A DNA stretch of 64,000 nt from Rhexocercosporidium sp. MPI-PUGE-AT-0058 (GCA_020746875.1 JAGTJL010000017.1:1054001-1118000); one strand, 5' to 3'. Positions 44,457 through 57,491 are shown, numbered from the stretch's first letter. The notes: generated from the letters alone by a model not told the origin. A program made the numbers and translations.

Positions 44457-46478
44457 TGGGGTGTGATGGATTTAGGTTGGAGGATCATCAAAGGACTGGG
44501 GGAGTAAGCTTGCCATTTGGCAATTCTCCGCACCTGTTGATTTGAGGCTTCTAAAACCAAGTAGGGAACATTGGGACAAATTTCTTGTCGATAAGAAATA
44601 TGAGTAGCAAATTATGATTTCTATCGCAGTACATCCTCGTAAATTATCCTTTACCCAAACCAACATACAACCACTTCACCAGTTAAAGACTTCCTTCTGC
44701 TAAGAAGAGACTATCCTGAATCATCCTTCAAATCTTCGAGAGACTGGTAATCGTAAGAGAGATGATCAATCACTTGTAAACAATCTTCAACGCATGCTAA
44801 CCTCGTAACATTGCCAATGCTTTTGGGTCCCAAATATCACCGCGCCCATCTCTTCGAATTCCTCCAAAACTGCCTGGAAATGCTGATGCGTCGAGTCGCC
44901 TTTGACAAACAGCGCATGTCTAACCAAGCCACTTGTACTGGCCAGAACGCGTTCTCAAACATCAATTCCACCGAGCGCGATCTTCAAGAAAATATTTGTT
45001 TAGCTTACCAAACTTCCGGAACGAACAAGGCGTCCAACAAGCGAGCAATGCCTCGGCTCGGACATCAGATCCGTTCAGCATTCATTTCTCACGACCTGAC
45101 CAACATCGAATTCAAGCATTGAGAGGTTGTTCAATGTAGCATAGAAGAAGCAATATTGCACTAACGGCTCATCTGATCTATCGTATTATGGAGGATGTGT
45201 ATCTGCATCGCATGAAGCACAAATTTACCAAACTTTCCCGTCCACTCGGCTAAGCCCCACATCGCGGCCAAACCAGGCATGGAAAAAGCAAAAACAGTGC
45301 CAGAAGATTAACTGGGCTCCCTAGGATCGAGATTAGGTTTACCAGAGTTGAGGTACTCGATGTGCAACAAAACTTTCTGACAGCTGCTATTTATAAAAGA
45401 TTTGAGAGCGAATCTGCCTTATTTGGTGGCGGAGGACGGAATGCATTGACGATGGCTGGGCTTAGCGAGGGACGATATCTGAGCAGCTCCAGTATGGCTT
45501 TCCTAGGCTGTGAGAATGAAATTGCCTTTACCAGACTTGAAATTACCGATGTGCAACAAAAGATGGAAATAATCTTGATTGATAACGGAAACAGAAAGAG
45601 TTCTGGGGGCTTGGGAATAGAGAATGTGTAGATTATGCTAGACGTACCAAAATTTAGCAGGGGCGACTTCATCTTGAAGCTTGAAGCTCGAGGCTTTCGA
45701 AAGGGGTTGATTTTCAGTACAGTTGATGGTAACACTACAGATACAAGGAAAAATGCTTTGATGGGTTTGTCATTGAATAATTGATCAATGATCAGAATCC
45801 AAACCACATCTGAAGGAAAGACAAAATAGTGTTCTTACTCATTGCGAAGTCGAGTTCCGAAGTCCCTTCGTTAGCGAGCAGACCCCTAATGACCCCCCTT
45901 CAGCAGCGCCAAGTAGATGTTGATGAAATTGGTTTACCAGAGTTGAGCCTTACGAAGTGCAACAAAACCCCTTTTACAAATCCATTTTCTGATTAAAATG
46001 CACAGATTTGTACAGGAAACCGAATAAAACGGCCGCGTGATGGTCTTGCATTGATGACGAGGAGGCTTAGCGAGCCAGCGCTAGCGCATTGGGACATCCA
46101 ATATTTGCAGCAGAGACGCTCATGGCAACGAAATTTGGTTTACCGGAGTTGAGTGATGCGATATGCAACAAATTATTGATTAATAAAATGCGCAGATCAC
46201 GAGGATATTCTCTACATCATTGAAATTCTGCAGACATTGACTTGAGAGGGAAATGCTTAGCGAGTCAGCCCCTGGAAATCTTAAGCTGCGGCTGAGTCAA
46301 CAAGCTACTGGTGAATGTTCGGGAGAAATTTCATTTTTGTAAAATTACCAGAAGCAGAACAAGAATAGGAATAGAGACACGATGTATACTTTTACTAACG
46401 ACGTATTGTTGGAACACTAAACAAAAGACGCTGGCTTATTTATTACGCTGTTGACTTTTGTGACAAATGCAAAACAAC
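44457..46478. other. Intergenic region with degenerate repeats
   Basis: No supported gene. Frames at 44811-45122 (+) and 45391-45807 (-) have no domain or signal features, and the second lies inside repeat sequence. The right half is occupied by the repeat units described separately. Confidence 0.5.
45336..46275. repeat. Cluster of four degenerate repeat units
   Basis: Units begin at about 45336, 45526, 45931 and 46138. Each starts with a form of GGTTTACCAGAGTTGAG followed 8-12 bases later by GATGTGCAACAAAA, with variants such as CTTTACCAGACTTGAA and GGTTTACCGGAGTTGAG. The first, third and fourth close 90-120 bases on with GGCTTAGCGAG or GCTTAGCGAG. A further GTTAGCGAGCAGACCCC near 45870 looks like a loose end of another unit. 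The units carry no open frame and are too diverged for a recent satellite; they may be relics of a small mobile element. Confidence 0.6.
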
Positions 46479-47489
46479 TCACTCATCCTCCGACATATCG
46501 AACATACCTCGTTCTGGGGCTTTGTCTTCCGGCTCCTCCTCCTCCGGACCAGATTCTGTATCCTCGCTTTCGCTCAATTGATTTGAAGGTCTTTGAAGCT
46601 CTCACATGGGAGCTGTGTCAAACACTTTATCTGAACTCTCAAAAACTAGTTCTTCATCAGTCGTATCGACGCGATGATTTTTCTCCTCATATCTCCGGAT
46701 ACGGGTACTTTCATCAGTCTCGGTGGTAATACTTGGTCGTCGGATATCAATGGCAGTCCTATTTCGTGGCTGCTTTAGGGCAGGTTGATGAACCTCGACA
46801 TCGGATTTGTTCTCCTCCTCGGAAAGTGCCTCCTTTGGTCTAGCTGCATCTCTTGGTGATGATGACTGGGGCTGAGGTTGATATGATGGCCTTTGTTGAT
46901 CTAGTAGACGAGCACTGAGAACACCTTTTGGTTGACGTGGCTGCAGTGTTAAAATTGTGGGATGAGACATGTGTTGGTTTGTTTGTGGAAGAAGGCTAAG
47001 AGGCGATGGGGGAGCCGGAGGGGTCCTCAAGACCGCTGGGGTTGGACGCCGTGGAAAATGAATATCGCCTACATATCTGTCCCTGATAGTGTACTGATGC
47101 GTTATTCTGTTCAGTGACACCGAGTTCTGCAATGGTAGGGAGGATGCACGACTTCCATTGTCGTTTGTCGAGTGTATGCTTCCCGAAGCCAGTGTAGAGA
47201 CTGGTGTGGACGCTCCTGACGCACTGAACGCCCCTTCGCTACTTGTCGAGGCTGCGTCGATTTGTTTGTTCCATGCTCCTTGATGTTGCTCGGAGTTAAA
47301 AGTCGCGAATCTGGATCTGACGTGACCTCCTTCTGGTGATGCTGACTTTCCAAAGCAAACTTGGACCTCGGATTCCCTACATGGTAGCTCCTCTTTTTGA
47401 TGAGCTAATTGATGATCCCGGAAGAATGCAGGGCCTCTAATGATGATTGCAATGATAAAGAGTCTGAGGACAAAAGCCATGTATGCCAA
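46479..47489 (-). CDS. Low-complexity Ser/Pro-rich protein, with one in-frame TGA near the C-terminus
   Basis: From ATG 47489 the frame runs 295 codons to TGA at 46604-46602. A hydrophobic N-terminus (MAYMAFVLRLFIIAIII) suggests a signal anchor. The rest is Ser, Pro, Gln and Thr rich (TPAVLRTPPAPPSPLSLLPQ), with a charged C-terminal part (EEENKSDVEVHQPALKQPRN, IRRYEEKNHRVDTTDEELVF). After the TGA the same frame stays open for 40 more codons of very similar acidic character (SESEDTESGPEEEEPEDKAP, ending MSEDE) to a stop at 46481-46479. A 33-nt intron 46605-46573 (GTGAGA...GAG) would bridge the stop, but it is unusually short. Function unknown; no domain seen. Confidence 0.55.
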
Positions 47490-50400
47490 AGCGCAGAATT
47501 TTTGGAGTTTTGATCCAGATGCGAGATGGGGATGGAGATGAGGTTTGGATACGGGAAATAAAGATATGCTTTGGAAGGAGAATTTTCAAACCAACGTATT
47601 GATGCTGATGGGCAAGGCAGGTGCCTGCTGTAGTTCCCCCTCTAAAGCTCCATCAAGACGAAATTTGAGCTATAATTACCCACACGCATCTCGGCATACT
47701 CCTGATCATCTCAATTAGGAGCTGGCAGTTATTTCTCTCCTAGTATCACATTCTTCAGCTTCCTTCCGAAGAATGGTTGCCTGAACCCCTTCGAGTTGCA
47801 GCAGGAGATGGCTCACTATGCTACGACGGAAACAGAAGTGGAAGGAGCGACGAAAGAAGCCAAATACAGCGACTGCAAAATCATCTATGGAATTCCAAGC
47901 AAAGGAAGTTGGGGATTTGTTGTGCTACTACATGTTCCAGAAATGTCCAAGAACGAAGAGCAGATTCAGTAATCCATTTTCAGCACGTGAAGAGCACTCG
48001 ACAGTCCACAACATCATTTGACCACCTCCCCACTTCAACAACACAAGACCTCTCCCCTTATATCCCACACCACCCCCAAACTTCCAACGCATCCCCCATT
48101 GGCCAAACAGACGACATGCCTCCCCCACCTCCAGATTTACCCCTGAGCTAAAAACTACCCGCTTGCTTCTCCATCTACATTCACCCATCCAATCGGAGTC
48201 CACGCGCTCCTGCGACGGTACTCTTGTTCCTGAAGATCGCTGTTGGTGGTGAAATTCCAGCAGTAGTTCGCTATAGCAATGTCCCCTATGTATAGTAGAG
48301 GCATAGTAGAGGCGAATGCAGGTTGTCATGCAAGCCTTCTCTCGCCTGTTCCAAGCTTGCAGTACTTGGGAACCAACACCAATGCAGGGGATATTTGAAA
48401 ACTCTTTGGAGGGGGGTGGATGGAATAGGACACGAGCTCAGATGTGGGTGTTTGATGTATATTGAATGGTACGATGGTGGAGATGGAATAGATGCATCTC
48501 CCTTTGTGTGCTTATTCCCAGAGCTTGGTGGCTGTCAAGAACTGGTAAAAATTTACCGAAAGCAAATACTGTTTACAGAGTGCCTAGTCTCTGTACGGAT
48601 ACAATAACCGTGATCTACCTCCCCTCCATGTAATCTCCTCCCCGAAGTCAGCAACGAGCCGCATGCCAGCTGCAGATCTAGATCCACCAACCGACAGCTG
48701 CGGGGTACAAACCATGTACTGTACTGTCCATGTGCATGACATAGACCGCACCGCTATCCCGCCAACACCATTCCCAAATACAGTACCTTATCTGTAGTGG
48801 AACCTCGAAGTGGCGGCTTATGATTTTATGTATCACATGGAGCCATTTCATCTGCCAAGCGTAAGACTGTCGTCAGTTTCAACCAGCTTCGTAGCCGATC
48901 TACACGTATCCATGGTAAGGAGAACACTGCTTCTTCCGTACGCACTAACGAGATTCTTAGCCACTTACGAGTCCAGTGAGACGTGAGGCGAGATTTGCCT
49001 ATGAGTACAGTATGAGAGTGTGACAGGAAGACAGTAGCCCAGCCGAATACGACCGAGTCATGTACGGGGTTGATTCACGTAAAGTGCTCATCTCTCCATC
49101 GCCTCCAGCACCAGCCGTGCTGTCTCGGGATTGTGGGGAACCCTTACGCACGGCTGGGGCAAAACCCATCAAAAACGTGGTCTATGCCGCACGGGATAGA
49201 GAATTGCGATGTCGTACAAAGGACAATATCGAGATTAAGGATGCAAATATGCGTGTTGAGTATGATGACCCGTTCCCGCCCAGCCGAAACACCACTGTTT
49301 ACCTCTCTTAGTCTCGCCAAAATAGACGGATTGGCCAATCAAATCTGTTAATGCAGAGAAGAGATTGCGGCACCAATCACAACAACCACTTCTCCAAAGA
49401 AAGGGTGTGAAAGTCCTTGTCGAATGAAAGATGCAGGATAATGGCTTTTCGGTCCTTGTAGGGTGGAGTCGATCATTTGGAGGGGATGAGGGGTATATAC
49501 CGATGTTGATATGGGGAAGAACTTCCAGCCCTTACCCAATGCAGCAACCGAGATAAGCGAGAAAGATGTTCCAGGAGGCTTGCTTCTGCTCCGTCCCTCC
49601 ACCTCTGACTTCTAATCTAGTCTAGGTCTGACTGTAGGTACCTACCCCAGGAAGTAATGTACGTGCAGTAGATCCACCCATCCCCCCACCCCCAAAGCTT
49701 TTAATCTACATGCATGCAAATGATGCTTGCAAGTAGTCAACAGGGGCAGCCACACATGTACATTACATACGGAGTACATGCTCCTCAGCCCCCTCCGCTC
49801 CATCTGCAGATCCAATATCAAAGTCCGGGGTTTGCCTGCTCTGAGGAGGTACCTCATCTAGAGAGTGACATGTCGAATACACACTGGCTCCGCCGGTAAG
49901 TTGTTCCGAGAATGAGGGGTAGGAGGGAGGAAAGTCCCACGTACAGGGCCCGAAGTTTCTTTCGTTTCGACTTTGATTTTCGACGCGCGTGCGTGCAGGG
50001 TGCGTTGCGTCTTGCTTACTGTCAGGAACGAAATTCTGAGGCGCTGGTACCGCGGCTTTTGAAAATAGAATGAAGGGAATTTGTGGGTCTGTGGGTTTGT
50101 GGTGTGATGTCAGTGAGGACATGGGGATGAGGGTGGTCATGTTTATGGTATCTGAGATCTACGGGCCGGCCCATGTTGGTACGAGCTTCTTGCTCAGAAC
50201 GGATGATAGAGTTTAGTTTGAGAAAAGAAGAGTTGTTCAAGTCATGATAGACTTAAAAGTTCAAGTCTTGGTTTTTTATCATGAGATGTTCATTCGGCCA
50301 TCAAGGTCGTAGGAGAACAAAACATGGTTCCTATACTAATGAAACCCGCGCTATGCCCAGTTCCTGCCATTGCCATTTCATTTCACTTTCATTCATTCAT

Positions 50401-51037
50401 GCCCAACATAAGATTACAAAGCGAGCCTGCGCCCAATCCCCAAGGTCATCATCATCCGAACACCCAGGACCTCTCATATCCAAATAGAACCTCCACTTGA
50501 AGTAATCCTCGCCCACGTGACTACCCGGAAACCCCTCAGCCAAAAGAGGACTCCACCCTTTCTAGAAACTCGTTCCTTTCCCCATACTGCACAAACCCCA
50601 CCATCTGTCAATTTTAAGTGTGGCGGTGCAAATGACGCGCAGCGTGTGGTGGTAGGTCATGATGTTTTTATATTGAGCTCGTCAATTCGCTGCGGGGTAG
50701 CGAGGCAGATGTGTCGGCTCTTCGGACCGCGACTCCTTCGGGCACACGACAGACAGCCACACTCGACAACATCTCTGCTTGGTGTGATCTAAAGAGGTAA
50801 TTGCTTCATGTTCGGACACTGCGGACTTGCCAACAGTCAATATATCGCGCAGTTGTGAGTCCCAGTACCGTGGACTCAGTCGGCCCTTCTGCCACTTGCT
50901 CCTGATTGAGCTCAGTGTACTCGCAAGCCCAGTTGGGATTCCGGGAATTCGTCTTATGTAGTGCAGGTGTTCATGCCGTTTGTAACATGTCATGACGCGT
51001 CTTAGCGTCGATTCGTGATAGATTTGAGATTGGCATC
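47490..51037. other. Long intergenic region, no supported gene
   Basis: This 3.5 kb gap has many overlapping frames below 130 codons and no domain, signal peptide or clear exon chain. TACAGTAC or GTACTGTAC-type palindromes cluster at about 48717, 48779 and 49011. A 54-codon frame at 47808-47972 is listed separately. The right end is the 3' flank of the Zn2Cys6 gene. Confidence 0.45.
47808..47972 (+). CDS. Possible 54-residue open frame
   Basis: ATG 47808 opens MAHYATTETEVEGATKEAKY, then KIIYGIPSKGSWGFVVLLHV and a stop at 47972. It has a folded-protein-like pattern in its second half, which makes it a possible gene or gene fragment. There is no family match and no supporting context. Confidence 0.15.
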   Translation: MAHYATTETEVEGATKEAKYSDCKIIYGIPSKGSWGFVVLLHVPEMSKNEEQIQ

Positions 51038-53234
51038 TTATCCTCCGAGGTAGCTTCGGCGTCGCATTTCGGCCTCACGAATTATTTCGGCGGAGAGACT
51101 GAGGCTGGGCGCTAGATGCGCATAGCGCTCGATTTCCATAACCACATCGTTGATGATGCCATCGACTGTGTCCATATGCGGGACGAGAGTAGATATGATG
51201 CTAGAAAGCGAAGGTGACATGGTGGCGCCCATGAGGAGGAGAGTTTGAGAGACGATGGAAAGAGCTCCCTGCCAGAGGTAAGGCATGTGACCAGCGTGAC
51301 TATTGCGTGTTAGTAGATTTTTGTGAAGTGTGATATATGAAACTTACTGTGCGGTGATATGCTCCAGTTGTCGGATTGAAGCTTCGAGACATTTGCGGCA
51401 GTTCTCACGGACGGAAGGATCCATAGCTGCTTGCTCATTATCCAGCACCGCAAGGATGTAAGGTCTGAATATAATAGTTCGGCACGCAAAGTACCGTAAT
51501 CGTAGTACAGTCTGGACGGGGTCGGCAAGCATTGTTCGGCTGTACGGGAATTGTAGTGCAACAGGCAAGCTTTCGTACCACTGCGCAAGTTGGAAGTCCA
51601 ACTCTGCTACTACTGGCTCGAGGCTTTGTGTCGATGCCATGGAGTCTTTCGAGTAGATCAATTGGCTTACACGGTTGAGGAGTCGTCGGAGTGCGATTTC
51701 GGCTAGGAAGTACCAGAGGTCGTCTCGACCAACGCTTTCTTCCTCTTCGGGTTCGAACCCACCTGGAAGTCCGACTGTCTCTTCGAATTGAACGATTCCT
51801 GAGTGTGGAAGATCCATCTCTGCCAAGAGATCGCTCTCAAAGAGCAGTGCATTCCAGTAAACTCGCTCGCTTAATTCTCGTTCGTCGAGAGGAACTCTTC
51901 CGGGAGCACTGAGAAGGAGCTGGAGCTTGGTACTGGTGCTGCTAAGCAGTGTCCATGCTTCCAAAGGTCGGACAAGGTAGAAGAGGTATGCTGAGGCGAG
52001 AACAGTGCATTGAGCAGACAGAACAGTGTTTCTAGTCATAAGGCCAGGAAGCAATGCCCATGCAGCTGCGAAGTATGGGAGTCCTGGTGGATCTTCGTTG
52101 GGTGGGACCCTCGATATGCTGGCACTGCAGCTGGCTTGGCCAAGAGCCAAGACCAACAACACAATGCAACTTTCTGGCCCCTCGCGAAACCCATTCGAAA
52201 GAGCGATGCGGTAGTGATTTGTCCAGTTGTATGGATTGACACATGCATACCAAACATTGACTTTGGAAAAGAAAGCCTCGATATAGGCAGAGGTATTTGA
52301 GAGGTCTAAGCAGGGAGTCTTGGAGAGGGCGAGAGGCTCTCGTGCCATTTCAAGTTGCAGTAGAATTTGGGGATCATATGGCCTAGAGACCAAATCCCGA
52401 ATTAATGGCCATTGAAGTAGATGGAGAGCGGCGTTGGTGTGAACTTTTGGCATGGTCGAGATATTAGTCGGCGTAGTCCATGTGCCAAGCCCCGTTGCGG
52501 GGATCATGGACACGAAGTTGCTGGTGGTCTGCATCATGATGTCCTCATTGCTAATTGTCGTTGCACCGTTGATCGACGGCGAGCCAGTCGAGATTGCCAT
52601 ACTGGAGGTTTGCCCGACGAGATTGCTTTGTAGCAGACCCTCGATCCGAGTAAGGTGTTCCAGAATAAGCTTGTCTCCAGCATCAAGCTTGATGCCTGGT
52701 TCCCGATAAATACACTCTGCCCCGAGCTCAGTGCAGAGCTTGCATTTCGGCTTTGTTCCATCACACCTAGATTTTCTAGACCGACAAATTTCACACTATT
52801 GGTCAGAGTCAGTAGCTAAAATATGATGGTGCACAAGGTAAGCTCACAGCTATGGTAGCTCTCCGCCTAGGGTAATCGATGCCAGCATCTGTGCTTCTTC
52901 TCTTCAACGGATTGATACCATCGTCACTGTTCTGTCTGTGCTGTACGCCGTTTGTCATAGATTCTCTGTCTCCAGAGGACTGCGAAAGGTTCCTTGCTTT
53001 CTGAGCTGAGCCCAAGATGCCCTCACGGGAGAAGTTCTGCACACGGCGGGAGTTGGGCGATTTGAGCGGGTTCGGCGAGTGCAAAATCCCGTTTCCGTTG
53101 ACACCATTGCCATTCGTGACGAGCTGAAGACGAGGAGATGGGATATCGATGTTGAACTTGTCTCTAGATATGGAAAATGTCCTGCCGCCTCCTGTAGCAG
53201 AGGTCGGGGAAGCTTCTGGTGACGAGCTTGACAT
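51038..53234 (-). CDS. Zn2Cys6 fungal-specific transcription factor
   Basis: Nuclear DNA-binding regulator, likely of a metabolic pathway that cannot be named. Exons are 53234-52848, 52795-51348 and 51299-51038, with introns 52847-52796 (GTGAGC...TAG) and 51347-51300 (GTAAGT...TAG); 698 residues. A Ser/Asn-rich N-terminus of about 115 residues leads through a basic patch (YPRRRATIA) to the binuclear cluster at 130-157. Its spacing is C-x2-C-x6-C-x6-C-x2-C-x6-C (CEICRSRKSRC then C, C and C). A short linker with a coiled-coil-like AGDKLILEHLTRIEGLL follows. The middle homology region runs from about 230 to 600 (RELSERVYWNALLFESDLLAEMDLP is its landmark). The first junction falls exactly before the first cluster Cys. 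Neighbouring genes give no target. Confidence 0.93.
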
Positions 53235-56095
53235 TGCGTCTGATGGTGGAACCGACAGTTGGGTTCATCGAAAAAGAACCTGGACAGCGGGATAAATGGA
53301 AGCTGGCGGTTGAAGTGTAAATCACAGAAGAAGGTTCAATCTCTATTTGTGACTTGGAGGTTTCGAAAGAATATGAAGGCAAGGCTTTGTTGATACGGGT
53401 TCCATATCTATTTTCGAGAGAGATTGATTACGTGCCGCGTGCACTACGCTGACATGGGTGGCCGATGTCTGCAGGGTTCACTCAAATACACGACTGGGTT
53501 GGTGATTGGAAGATCAGACGATGTGCTCCAGCTTGACAAGCCTGCCGCCGCCACGAAACCCTGTGATGCTCATGCAGGTTCAAGTGATGGAGAATCTGGG
53601 GTTCGGTAGGTGACGGCCGAAGGGAGGGCTTCTGGAAACAGGGTGGGAAAGCGAGGCTCGATATTAACCAAGACGAGCAGCTGATGGGAGGAGGAACAGT
53701 TCATGCTGGAGGCTGGAGGCTGGAACAGCGCTTGCTGAGGTTGATGCAGATGCACGAGTGACCCTAGTGGAGGTACAGTACAGTACTTCCCCACAGTTAG
53801 ATATGCTGCACCGTGAGGAGGGGCACAAAGAAACTTTTTTGGCGCCACTGATGAACGGCGCAGGAGTGGGATGGTTCATTGTTCATGGTTATGGGAGGGA
53901 TCGTCTCGCCTCGAACAGCTCAGGCCAATGAATAGGGGCTCGGCGTTAATAAGCGAGTGTTTTCCTTCCTCCACCACTACTTGAGGCAACCGAGGCAGCG
54001 CCGACATACAGTCCAGTAAAACCAATACTTGCATTTGAGGCCCATACAACACTTCCTTCTTTCACCTATTGCCCGCCTCATTCCGGCATCCTGCTGCTGG
54101 CACGAAACTGATCGCTCTGCTTGCAGGTTCGATGTGCCTGTGACTCTGTCTGCAGTTTGCATCTCCAGTTGGAGGAAATGCGGGCGGACTGTTCGACTCC
54201 GCCCAGCGCGATACATATTATGATTATTGTTCTGGTGGTGGTGGTGCTGGTGGTTCTGGAGGTGGGATGCTTTGGTCACTCGAGATTAGAGCTTGGAGAT
54301 CCTGATGTTTCGCTGGGAGCCATCTGAGTGGTTGAAAGTCAACGCCATACCGCAAATGGACCCGACGTGCATAGCAGCCTTCCAGCCTCAGGCGAGAGTG
54401 CTGACATTTTGGACATCAAAATGCCCCTGCACGCGAGATGGATTTGAAAAAAAAAGCTGAGGCAATTGCGCTTTATTTCAAATTGAAAAGAGACTAGCGA
54501 AGACTATCTACTCCGATTGAGGATCCTTCGTTAAATTGGATTTCCTTCGCCGTGGGGAGATCGTTTGATCTCCACAATCTCCAGGGTCTCGATGTGGTCC
54601 CTGGGGAAGCTTGGCATCTGATATCCATACCGTCCAAGTTGTGTAGGTAGGTGGGTAAGTCATGGGGCAATTTGATGCGGTCGATCGATCTCCTAGGAAC
54701 AGTAATCTTGTAATGAATCATACACAAAACGCCTGCTGGTCTATCAGACGACATCGGAATATTAAAGTATCACGTTTCTACTCCCAACTAAGTTCCTTCG
54801 GTGACATGATGTTGCGGCCCGACTACGAGCTGAAAGTGGAAACTCATCAAGCCACATTGCAAGTTACTTGTGTTGCCCTATATTAATTCTGGATGTTCAG
54901 CCCACAAATTCTTAAAGATCACAACACGTCTCTCAAGCATCCAAGCTAGTGGTCTTGTTTTCATGCAGGAATGAGTGGCACGCATTTCGGTGGAGGCAAT
55001 ACGATAATGTGAAGGTAACCTGAACAACGTGTGGAGGATATAGCGGGGGAATTATTCTCCAGGCCGAGGATGGGAGGGAGATATTCCACCTGAGAGAGGT
55101 TGCAAAGTATTTCCTGTCACACGATTCTCACATATGAAATTCTCCTAACCTACCGTGTGGTGGACTGTGAAACAGTGAAGAAATTCAGAAGTTGCGACCC
55201 TGCCGGCTCAAACTCCCGTGAAGCAGAGAGTGTTGCGAGAACCCGTCCCTGATTGGAGCTCCTCTACAGAACTCACATCTTACTCACCATTTGCAAAGCT
55301 TAGCTGCCACTTACTCTTCGTAAATGACCAGACCGAGAAACGTAGAAGGACGGCATCAGAAATGAGACGCAAGCGTCTCGAACAGGCAGCTAGATGTCTT
55401 CGGGTTAATGGATGATCCACCTCAGTAGAAGCGCCCTGGAGTGATTGATCGGTTGCTTGCCAGAACATGCAACCGCCAAATAAACTCAGACACCACTCTG
55501 GCTCATTTGCCTGGCCCCAAGATGAAATTTGAGGATTTTGGATGTGTAAGTCACGTGCCGAGCTCAAATCTCTTATCTTAGCTTATCGCAAGCGACTCGC
55601 TAATCGCTGGACCCATTTCATCCCATCTCTGGACCTGCTTCTTCCATCAACACCATCGATTCAGCCTAATATACAAACCTCACTTTTTTCTTCTCCAATT
55701 GCCGGCAGCTGGTACAGTGGCGCCACGAGGGTTCCAAACTTTCTTTACCTTTGGATCCTCTCCACTACTCCGCATTTGCTTGCGTCGTGTCACCTTGTTC
55801 GCAGCGCTGTCCATGAGCAGATCTTACCCCGCGATCACCACTATTCTAGGTTTTTTTTAGGGCCTCACCAAACTTTTCCCGACCTCCCATCTCTCCACAA
55901 CCTCAATCCACCTGCCCCTCTCCAATTCTGCCGGCAGATTTTAGACGAAGCTGATTGGCCGAGATGAACTACTCTACGTGGTTCACCACGGGAGATGGGA
56001 GATAGTGAAGTGCTCCGTCTGACTTCATCACAATATTTTGAAAGCATTGTCCGCTTGTGTTTCTTCCCTCTTATCCCCTTGTCAAACACACCGCC
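53235..56095. other. Intergenic region, no supported gene
   Basis: Almost 2.9 kb between the Zn2Cys6 gene (-) and the esterase relic (+). Frames of 60-140 codons overlap on opposite strands and carry no domain. A GTACAGTACAGTACTT palindromic stretch lies at 53774-53789. A T/G-rich GGTGGTGGTGGTGCTGGTGG run lies at about 54235-54254. Confidence 0.45.
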
Positions 56096-57150
56096 ATGCT
56101 TTTCAAGCTTCTTACTGGCCTTCTTGCGACTTATTGCGTGGCCCAAGCAATTCCTTCACCTGGTGTCCTTGGTAGCGACCTTACCATTTTGATCAATGAC
56201 GAGGTTTCCGGTATGTCGCCCGTCATATCACTGCTACATTTGGCTGACAGGTTGCTTTGACATGCCCTCAAGGTTCTTGTGCAAAATCAGGAGTGATACT
56301 TCTTACCCCGCAATCTAAGGTTTCCGCGGGCCCTGAGCATGTGCAGCTCTAGGAGCGCAGCTCTCGTCTCAAGTCTCAAGCACCATCTGCCGCAGACATT
56401 TAGACACACCTTGACTACCTTTCGTTTGAAGCCAAGTATGCGAGAGACGAACAATATTTGGACATCACTTCTTCCTGCTCATGGAGGAATGAGATGATTC
56501 GGAGATTCGGAGGATCTAAAACCCGTCATATTCTGGATTCACGGTGGAGCATCCATAGGGGGAACTGCGGATGAGCCACATTCGACTGAGGAAGCATTGC
56601 TTTAAGAGAGAGACGCTGCCATAGTTTCTATCAACTATCGACTTTCCATATTGGAATTTCCTGCATTAGGTAACGGGGCTACGAAAGGCAATGGTGGACT
56701 TGCCGACCAGATCAATGCACTTGGGATGGGTGCGAACGAACATTCAAAGTTTTGGTGGTGAGCCTAATCCTATCACTACTTTTGGTCAATCCGCAGTAGC
56801 CGCTCCTATAGGAGCATAGCTGGCGTCTCCGAAGATAGCCGGAAAGTTTAAAGTAGCGCTCTCACAGCGCAATCTTTCAAGTGCTACCCGGGATAGTTCT
56901 ACTACGTCTTTGGCACCATAGCCCGAACAGAATTACCCCTACGCAGTTAGAATGATCTGCCGTTCTCGCAATTCATCCTCGACCTCTGGGTCAGCTTCGC
57001 CAGATCCTACGATCCTAATCCAAATGAAGGCTTAATCAATGCGTAGGGATACACTAATACACTGAAGGAGCTAGATATAGCTGGGGTGTGGAAGCTAGTG
57101 GGTACTGAGGGACAAGAGATGCGCCGGCTGCACTGGGCCGAGCAAGTAAG
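56096..57150 (+). pseudogene. Type-B carboxylesterase/lipase pseudogene
   Basis: The start is intact: ATG 56096 with signal peptide MLFKLLTGLLATYCVAQAIP and a probable first intron from GTATGT at 56211. Downstream, family blocks appear in different frames: PVIFWIHGGASIGGTADEP (about 56524-56580), VSINYRLSILEFPALG, NGGLADQINALG, then FGQSAVAAP (the G-x-S nucleophile region), YYVFGTIAR, PFSQFILDLWVSFARSYDPN, and GYTNTLKELDIAGVWKLV at about 57050-57105. At least three in-frame stops occur (TAA near 56602, TAG after the AP block, TAG at about 57044), together with frame changes. Between the nucleophile region and YYVFG only about 60 bases remain where a real enzyme has well over 100 residues, so there is also a deletion. 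Confidence 0.8.
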
Positions 57151-57491
57151 TTGTCTTTCGACAGGTAGAACAGTGCGAAGCATTAGTGTGCAGTTGGATT
57201 ACTATCCTCGGGTGCGACAAGATCTTGGATACGATGTGAGGCGTATAGAGTGTACAGTAGTACCACATTCAGATATCTACTTGCATTATGTTCAGTTTGG
57301 TGAGGGATGTTTGGCGACTTGCATACGAATGGCGGCAAGTGTCGTTGGTAGAAGGCCTTCGGCAGTTGTGTATACTTGTGCTGCATCATACTTACCAAAT
57401 CTAGCACACATCTAGATTCGGATCCTCGTAGCTCCAAGGCTGAACCAGGTTGCCTAATGTCTCCAAGCCGCTCATAGCGATCGTCATTTAG

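Noticed and set aside
47928..48329. Minus-strand frame of 133 codons
   Set aside because: Gly/Arg/Trp-rich translation of a CA/CT-rich leader-like stretch, with no features.
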